From Marinimicrococcus sp033875255 (GTDB lineage Bacteria > Pseudomonadota > Alphaproteobacteria > Geminicoccales > Geminicoccaceae), in contig JAWZSN010000024.1 in NCBI GenBank assembly GCA_033875255.1, positions 1 through 64,000 of the forward strand: 64,000 nucleotides of DNA. Reading direction: 5' to 3'. Below are positions 59,572 to 64,000 of this stretch, piece by piece. Every line of letters starts with the position of its first letter. Position 1 is the first letter of the stretch. The notes beneath the pieces were generated by a model. The model was given only the letters and a program-made list of their open reading frames with translations. It did not search any database and was not told where the DNA came from. A program made the position numbers and the translations under genes.

Positions 59572-60441
59572 TCAGGCGGCGCGCGCCTCGAGGTCGACCC
59601 CGCGGCGTCCTGCCAGGTCCTGGATGAACTGCCAGGCGACGCGGCCCGAGCGGCCGCCGCGGGTCTGCGCCCATTCCAGCGCCTCGCGGCGCAGCGCCTC
59701 GGGCTCCACCTCCAGCCCGTAGTGCCGGACATAGCCGTCGATCATCGCCAGGTAGGTCTCCTGGTCGCATGGATGGAAGCCGAGCCACAGGCCGAACCGG
59801 TCGGACAGCGAGACCTTCTCCTCGATGGACTCGCTGGGGTTGATGGCGGTGCTGCGCTCGTTCTCGATCATCTGGCGCGGCATCAGGTGGCGCCGGTTGG
59901 AGGTGGCGTAGAACAGCACGTTGCCGGGCCGTCCCTCGACGCCGCCCTCGAGGACCGCCTTGAGCGACTTGTAGGAGGTCTCGCCGGCATCGAAGCTCAG
60001 ATCGTCGCAGAACAGCAGGCAGCGGCGTCCCGAGGAGGCCAGCATCGCCAGCAGCTTCGGCAGGCTGTCGATGTCCTCGCGATGGATCTCGATCAGCACC
60101 AGCGCGCCCGGCTGGCCGGCATTGAGATGGCCGTGCACCGCCTTGACCAGCGAGCTCTTGCCCATGCCGCGCGCGCCCCACAGGAGGGCGTTGTTGGCCG
60201 GCAGGCCCTGGGCGAAGCGCCGCGTGTTGTCGAGCAGGATGCCGGCCACCCGGTCGATGCCGCACAGCAGGCCCAGATCGATCCCGGCCACGCGCTTGAC
60301 CGGCCGCAGCCGCTCCCCGGCAGCTTCCCAGACGAACGCGTCGGCAGCGTGCAGGTCGGCGGCCGGTGCCGGCGGCGGTGCGAGACGCTCGAGAGCCGAG
60401 GCGATACGCTCGAGCAGCGGCATCAACGGGGTATCGGGCAT
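59572..60441 (-). CDS. DUF815 AAA-type ATPase
   Basis: 289 residues from ATG 60441; GGAGG eleven bases upstream. Walker A WGARGMGKSSLVKA, Walker B LLFCDDLSF, sensor-type FYATSNRRHLMP and arginine-rich DRFGLWLGFHPCD. Typical DUF815 protein, conserved in alphaproteobacteria, function unknown. Convergent with the nlpD-like gene and divergent from yajC. Confidence 0.88.
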   Translation of the reverse strand: MPDTPLMPLLERIASALERLAPPPAPAADLHAADAFVWEAAGERLRPVKRVAGIDLGLLCGIDRVAGILLDNTRRFAQGLPANNALLWGARGMGKSSLVKAVHGHLNAGQPGALVLIEIHREDIDSLPKLLAMLASSGRRCLLFCDDLSFDAGETSYKSLKAVLEGGVEGRPGNVLFYATSNRRHLMPRQMIENERSTAINPSESIEEKVSLSDRFGLWLGFHPCDQETYLAMIDGYVRHYGLEVEPEALRREALEWAQTRGGRSGRVAWQFIQDLAGRRGVDLEARAA

Positions 60442-60539
60442 CGCCGGCCGGTCCTCCAAAAGGGCATGTTCCTCGCCGGCGCGGACAGTAGCAGCGCCGC
60501 CGCTCGAGGCAAGCCGGGCGGCCGCGCGGCCGCTTCCGG

Positions 60540-60567
60540 TTGCAATGCGGTCCCGGGCCTTTATAGT
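60540..60567 (+). promoter_or_regulatory. Candidate promoter of yajC-secDF
   Basis: TTGCAA, 16-bp spacer, TATAGT, 38 bp before the yajC start. Confidence 0.4.
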
Positions 60568-60605
60568 CCCCCGCCGATAATACCCCCACGAGCCCCGAGG
60601 ATCCG

Positions 60606-60983
60606 ATGCTCATCTCTCCGGCCTATGCCCAGGCGCCCGGCGCTCCGGGCGGCGACCTGTTCGTGTCGCTCCTGCCCCTGATCCTTATCTTCGTGGTGTT
60701 CTACTTCCTGCTGATCCGTCCCCAGCAGCAGAAGATGAAGGCCCACCGGCAGATGGTCGAGAACCTCAAGAAGGGCGACCAGGTGCTCACCGCCGGCGGC
60801 ATCGTCGGCAAGGTGAACCGCGTCGAGGCCGAGGGCATGATCATCGTCGAGATCGCCCAGGGCGTGCAGGTCAAGGTCGCCCGCGGCACCATCTCCGACG
60901 TGCTGAACAAGCCCACCGGCGGCAGCAACGACAATGCGGCCCAGGCGTCGGGCGGCATCTTCGGCCGTCTCTTCAAGAAGTAG
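60606..60983 (+). CDS. yajC: Preprotein translocase subunit YajC
   Basis: 125 residues. One membrane helix (LLPLILIFVVFYFLLIRPQ) with the RPQQQKMKAH motif, then a small cytosolic domain (GDQVLTAGGIVGKV). Forms a complex with SecDF. Starts the yajC-secD-secF operon. Confidence 0.94.
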   Translation: MLISPAYAQAPGAPGGDLFVSLLPLILIFVVFYFLLIRPQQQKMKAHRQMVENLKKGDQVLTAGGIVGKVNRVEAEGMIIVEIAQGVQVKVARGTISDVLNKPTGGSNDNAAQASGGIFGRLFKK

Positions 60984-60995
60984 GCGGTCGCATTC

Positions 60996-62600
60996 ATGCA
61001 GATGTCGCGCTGGAAGGTCTGGCTCGTCCTCGGGGTGTGCCTGGCGGGTCTCCTCTCGCTGCTGCCCAACTTCCTGAGCCAGCAGACCCTCGACCGGCTT
61101 CCGGACTTCCTCCCGAAGAACCGGATCGTCCTCGGGCTCGACCTCCAGGGCGGCTCGCATCTCCTTCTCGAGGTCGAGCACGGGGCAGTCATCAACGACC
61201 GTCTCGAGAGCCTCGTCAACGAGGTTCGCGGGGCGCTGCGCAGCGCCGGCATCGGCTATCGAGGGCTGGGCGTGCAGGGCCAGGCGGTGAGCTTCTCGCT
61301 GACCGATCCAGGGCAGCTCGATGAGGCCCGCGCGCAGCTTGCCGACCTCAACCCGCTGCTGCCCGCCGCCGGCTTCGGCACCGGCTCCACCCGCGAGCTC
61401 GCCATCGAGGCGGGCGAGGGCGGCCGGTTCGCCGTGCGGCTCACCGAGGAGGCGCGCGAGCAGCGGCTGATCTCGGCGGTCACGCAGAGCCTCGAGGTGG
61501 TGCGCCGGCGCATCGACGAGCTGGGCACCCGCGAGGCCGTCGTCCAGCGCCAGGGGGCGGACCGCATCCTGGTCCAGGTGCCCGGCGAGCGCGATCCCGA
61601 GAACATCAAGCGGCTGCTCGGCAAGACCGCCCGCCTGACCTTCCACATGGTCAATCTCGGCGCCAGCCTCGACGAGGCGCTGCAGGGGCGGGTCCCGGCC
61701 GGCTACATGCTGCTCGAGTCGGCCGAGGATACCGGCGGGCCGCAGCACTATGTGGTCAAGCGTCAGGTCGAGGTCAGCGGCGAGAACCTGGTCGACGCCC
61801 AGCCCACCTTCCAGCAGGGCGAGCCGGTCGTCAGCTTCCGCTTCGACAATCTCGGCGCCCGCAAGTTCGGCAAGATCACCCAGGAGCACACCGGCGAGCT
61901 GTTTGCCATCGTCCTCGACGACAAGGTGATCAGCGCGCCGCGGATCCGCGAGCCCATTCTCGGCGGCTCGGGCATCATCTCCGGCAGCTTCACCGCCGAG
62001 TCGGCCAACGAGCTGGCGGTGCTGCTGCGCGCTGGTGCCCTGCCGGCACCGCTCGAGGTGGTGGAGGAGCGCTCGGTGGGCCCGGACCTCGGCGCCGACT
62101 CGATCCGTGCCGGCGCCATTGCCAGTATCGTCGCCGTCGTGCTCGTCGTGGTCTTCATGGCCGCCTATTACGGCACTTTCGGCCTCCTCGCCGACGTGGC
62201 GCTGCTCGCCAACCTGGTGCTGCTGCTGGGGGCGATGTCGTTCCTCGGCGCCACGCTGACATTGCCCGGCATCGCCGGCATCGTGCTCACCATGGGCATG
62301 GCGGTCGATTCCAACGTGCTGATCTTCGAGCGCATCCACGAGGAATCCCGCCTGGGGCGGACGCCGCTGGGGGCGATCAACACCGGCTTCGACGAGGCGC
62401 TGCGGGCGATCATCGACGCCAACCTGACGACGCTCATCGCCGGCGCGGTGCTGTTCCATTTCGGCACCGGCCCGGTGCGCGGCTTTGCCGTGACCCTGGT
62501 CATCGGCGTGCTGACCACGATGTTCAGCGCGGTGACGCTCAGCCGTTTTCTGGTGACCGGGTGGTATCGCCGGCGTCGCCCCGCGACCCTGCCGATTTGA
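60996..62600 (+). CDS. secD: Protein translocase subunit SecD
   Basis: 534 residues. First helix WLVLGVCLAGLLSLLPN, then LGLDLQGGSHLLLEV (D1 motif), periplasmic P1 domain and five further helices with GAMSFLGATLTLPGIAG and GMAVDSNVLIFERI (D5). Uses the proton gradient to pull proteins through SecYEG. Confidence 0.95.
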   Translation: MQMSRWKVWLVLGVCLAGLLSLLPNFLSQQTLDRLPDFLPKNRIVLGLDLQGGSHLLLEVEHGAVINDRLESLVNEVRGALRSAGIGYRGLGVQGQAVSFSLTDPGQLDEARAQLADLNPLLPAAGFGTGSTRELAIEAGEGGRFAVRLTEEAREQRLISAVTQSLEVVRRRIDELGTREAVVQRQGADRILVQVPGERDPENIKRLLGKTARLTFHMVNLGASLDEALQGRVPAGYMLLESAEDTGGPQHYVVKRQVEVSGENLVDAQPTFQQGEPVVSFRFDNLGARKFGKITQEHTGELFAIVLDDKVISAPRIREPILGGSGIISGSFTAESANELAVLLRAGALPAPLEVVEERSVGPDLGADSIRAGAIASIVAVVLVVVFMAAYYGTFGLLADVALLANLVLLLGAMSFLGATLTLPGIAGIVLTMGMAVDSNVLIFERIHEESRLGRTPLGAINTGFDEALRAIIDANLTTLIAGAVLFHFGTGPVRGFAVTLVIGVLTTMFSAVTLSRFLVTGWYRRRRPATLPI

Positions 62601-62610
62601 GGTGATGTCC

Positions 62611-63552
62611 ATGCGTTTGCCGCGTCTGGTCCGCGATGACACGACGGTGCCGTTCTTCCGGTTCCGCATGCCGGCCTTCGCTCTCTCGGCGGCGGTGATC
62701 ATCCTCGCGGTGGTGCTGCTGTTCGCGAAGGGGCTCAATTTCGGCATCGACTTCAAGGGCGGCACGCTGATGGACGTGCGTACCCCCGGCGTGGCCGATC
62801 TGTCGGCGATGCGCACCACGCTCGGCGGCCTGGGGCTTGGCGAGGTCGCCCTGCAGGAAGCCGGCGAGCCTGACGAGGTGCTGATTCGCATCGAGCGCCA
62901 GCGGGGCGACGAGGAGGCCCAGCAGGCCGCCGTGGGCGAGGTCAAGGCGGCCCTGGAGCAGCTTGCCGGTCCGGGCATCGAGTATCGACGCACCGAGTTC
63001 GTCGGACCCAAGGTCGGCGAGGAGCTGCGCGAGGCCGGAATCTTCTCCGTCCTCATCGCGACCGCGCTGGTGATGGTCTATCTGTGGTTCCGCTTCGAGT
63101 GGCAGTACGGCGTCGCGGCCCTGGCGGCACTGACCCACGACGTCTTCGCCACCTTGCTGGTGTTCTCGCTGCTCGGGCTCGAGTTCAACCTCTCGATCAT
63201 CGCGGCGATCCTCACCATCGTGGGCTATTCGCTGAACGATACGGTGGTGGTGTTCGACCGGGTGCGCGAGAATCTGCGACGCTACAAGAGCATGAAGCTC
63301 GACGCGCTTCTCGATCGTAGCCTCAACGAGACGCTGGCGCGCACTGTCATGACCTCGCTCACCACGCTGCTGGCGCTCTTCGCGCTCTATTTCTTCGGCG
63401 GCGAGGTCATCGAGGGCTTCACCTTCGCGATGATCTTCGGTGTGTTTGTCGGCACCTACTCGACGCTCTACATCTCGACGCCGCTGCTCTACTATCTCAA
63501 GCTGCGGGCCGAGCCGGAAGCGGCAGCCGGCGAGCCCGCCGGGGCGCGCTGA
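62611..63552 (+). CDS. secF: Protein translocase subunit SecF
   Basis: 313 residues from ATG 62611, chosen because GAGGTGA (62599-62605) lies five bases upstream; the in-frame GTG 62602 and ATG 62605 overlap that site. Motifs LNFGIDFKGGTLMDV, LTIVGYSLNDTVVVFDRVREN and LNETLARTVMTSLTTL. Six helices. Partner of SecD. Confidence 0.95.
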   Translation: MRLPRLVRDDTTVPFFRFRMPAFALSAAVIILAVVLLFAKGLNFGIDFKGGTLMDVRTPGVADLSAMRTTLGGLGLGEVALQEAGEPDEVLIRIERQRGDEEAQQAAVGEVKAALEQLAGPGIEYRRTEFVGPKVGEELREAGIFSVLIATALVMVYLWFRFEWQYGVAALAALTHDVFATLLVFSLLGLEFNLSIIAAILTIVGYSLNDTVVVFDRVRENLRRYKSMKLDALLDRSLNETLARTVMTSLTTLLALFALYFFGGEVIEGFTFAMIFGVFVGTYSTLYISTPLLYYLKLRAEPEAAAGEPAGAR

Positions 63553-63562
63553 AGGAGCAAGG

Positions 63563-63952
63563 GTGGACCGCTCGCCGCATATTCCCGCCGACCGGCAGGT
63601 CGTCCAGGCCTATCAGGCCGGCGGCTTCAAGGTGAGCGGGACGGTCTTCGAGGGCTCGATCATCGTCCTGCCGGAGGAGGTCCGGCCATGGTCGGTGCAG
63701 ACGCCGGGGGATCTCGCGGCCGAGCTGTTCGCGGGCCTGCGCGAGAGCGGCGTCGACATTCTCGTGGTGGGGCTCGGCCCGGACTTCCTGCCGTTTCCGG
63801 CCGAGCTGCGGCGCACCTTGCGGGAGTGGGGGATGGTGGTCGAGGCGATGGCGACGCCTGCCGCCTGCCGCACCTACAACGTGCTGCTCGCCGAGGACCG
63901 CCGCGTGGCGGCGGCCCTCATCGCCATGCCCGGAGCCCGCACGGCTGGCTGA
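63563..63952 (+). CDS. Mth938-like (DUF498) domain protein
   Basis: 129 residues from GTG 63563 with AGGAG five bases upstream. Contains GGFKVSGTVFEGSIIVLPEEV, VDILVVGLGPDFLPFP and VVEAMATPAACRTYNVLLAEDR, typical of the Mth938 fold (NDUFAF3 relatives, which help assemble complex I). Follows secF by ten bases, as commonly in alphaproteobacteria. Bacterial role unproven. Confidence 0.9.
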   Translation: MDRSPHIPADRQVVQAYQAGGFKVSGTVFEGSIIVLPEEVRPWSVQTPGDLAAELFAGLRESGVDILVVGLGPDFLPFPAELRRTLREWGMVVEAMATPAACRTYNVLLAEDRRVAAALIAMPGARTAG

Positions 63953-64000
63953 GGGTCGGGCCGAACCGCCCCTCGGCGAGCGCGGGTCCTAGAAGATCCC
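63953..64000. other. Window end, no feature seen
   Basis: Forty-eight bases after the Mth938-like gene. Nothing supportable. Confidence 0.3.

Overview
This 64-kb window is chromosome-like DNA from a very G+C-rich bacterium (about 70% by eye). Gene order and content point to an alphaproteobacterium, most likely in or near the Rhodospirillales/Geminicoccales. The main clues are the runs dgt-argS-SPOR-nagZ-M50-scpAB, tatABC-serS-surE-nlpD and yajC-secDF, plus the many TRAP/sugar-acid catabolic genes. I cannot assign a genus from sequence alone.

Left part (1 to ~30.8 kb) is accessory. It opens with the 3' end of a transposase gene abutting a D-tartrate dehydratase gene. Next come a CorC/HlyC-type membrane protein, a phosphotransferase, a pentonate dehydratase, a UDG-like protein, an amidase and a DapA-family enzyme. 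Two families of short intergenic repeats are scattered among these genes: a 115-bp element with GGTACC boxes and a 10-bp perfect hairpin, and a GC-rich/T-rich element that forms a terminator in one place and a large inverted repeat in another. After a decayed stretch with an antiporter remnant comes a surface-polysaccharide-like set (GT2 glycosyltransferase, NodB-type deacetylase, flippase-like membrane protein). Two paralogous lipoproteins of unknown function then flank an NAD(P)H-quinone-type oxidoreductase and a small P-loop ATPase. At 17.5-25.1 kb lies a catabolic locus: MFS transporter, GntR/FCD regulator, PhyH dioxygenase, DapA-family aldolase, and divergently a complete TRAP transporter (DctPQM) with a second DapA-family enzyme.

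At 25.1-25.6 kb the base composition drops sharply. This AT-richer island carries a tRNA-like gene with a GCT (Ser) anticodon on a class I body that shows arginine-tRNA features, and a terminator hairpin directly at its 5' side. It is followed by small proteins, two lipoproteins, a GFA-family gene preceded by a strong leader terminator (candidate riboswitch, attenuator or sRNA), an orphan ParA ATPase, an SDR and an Fe-dependent alcohol dehydrogenase.

Right part (30.9-64 kb) is mostly core: ClC chloride channel, UvrD-type helicase, prmA, rpmI-rplT-(terminator)-pheST, lepA, galM, tRNA-Ser(GGA), a second flippase-like protein, crcB-DUF190, erpA, dgt-argS-SPOR-nagZ-M50 protease-scpA-scpB, an orphan ABC ATPase, tatABC, serS-surE-nlpD-like, a DUF815 ATPase, and yajC-secD-secF with an Mth938-like gene. 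Many of these genes overlap by four bases (ATGA/GTGA), which indicates translational coupling.
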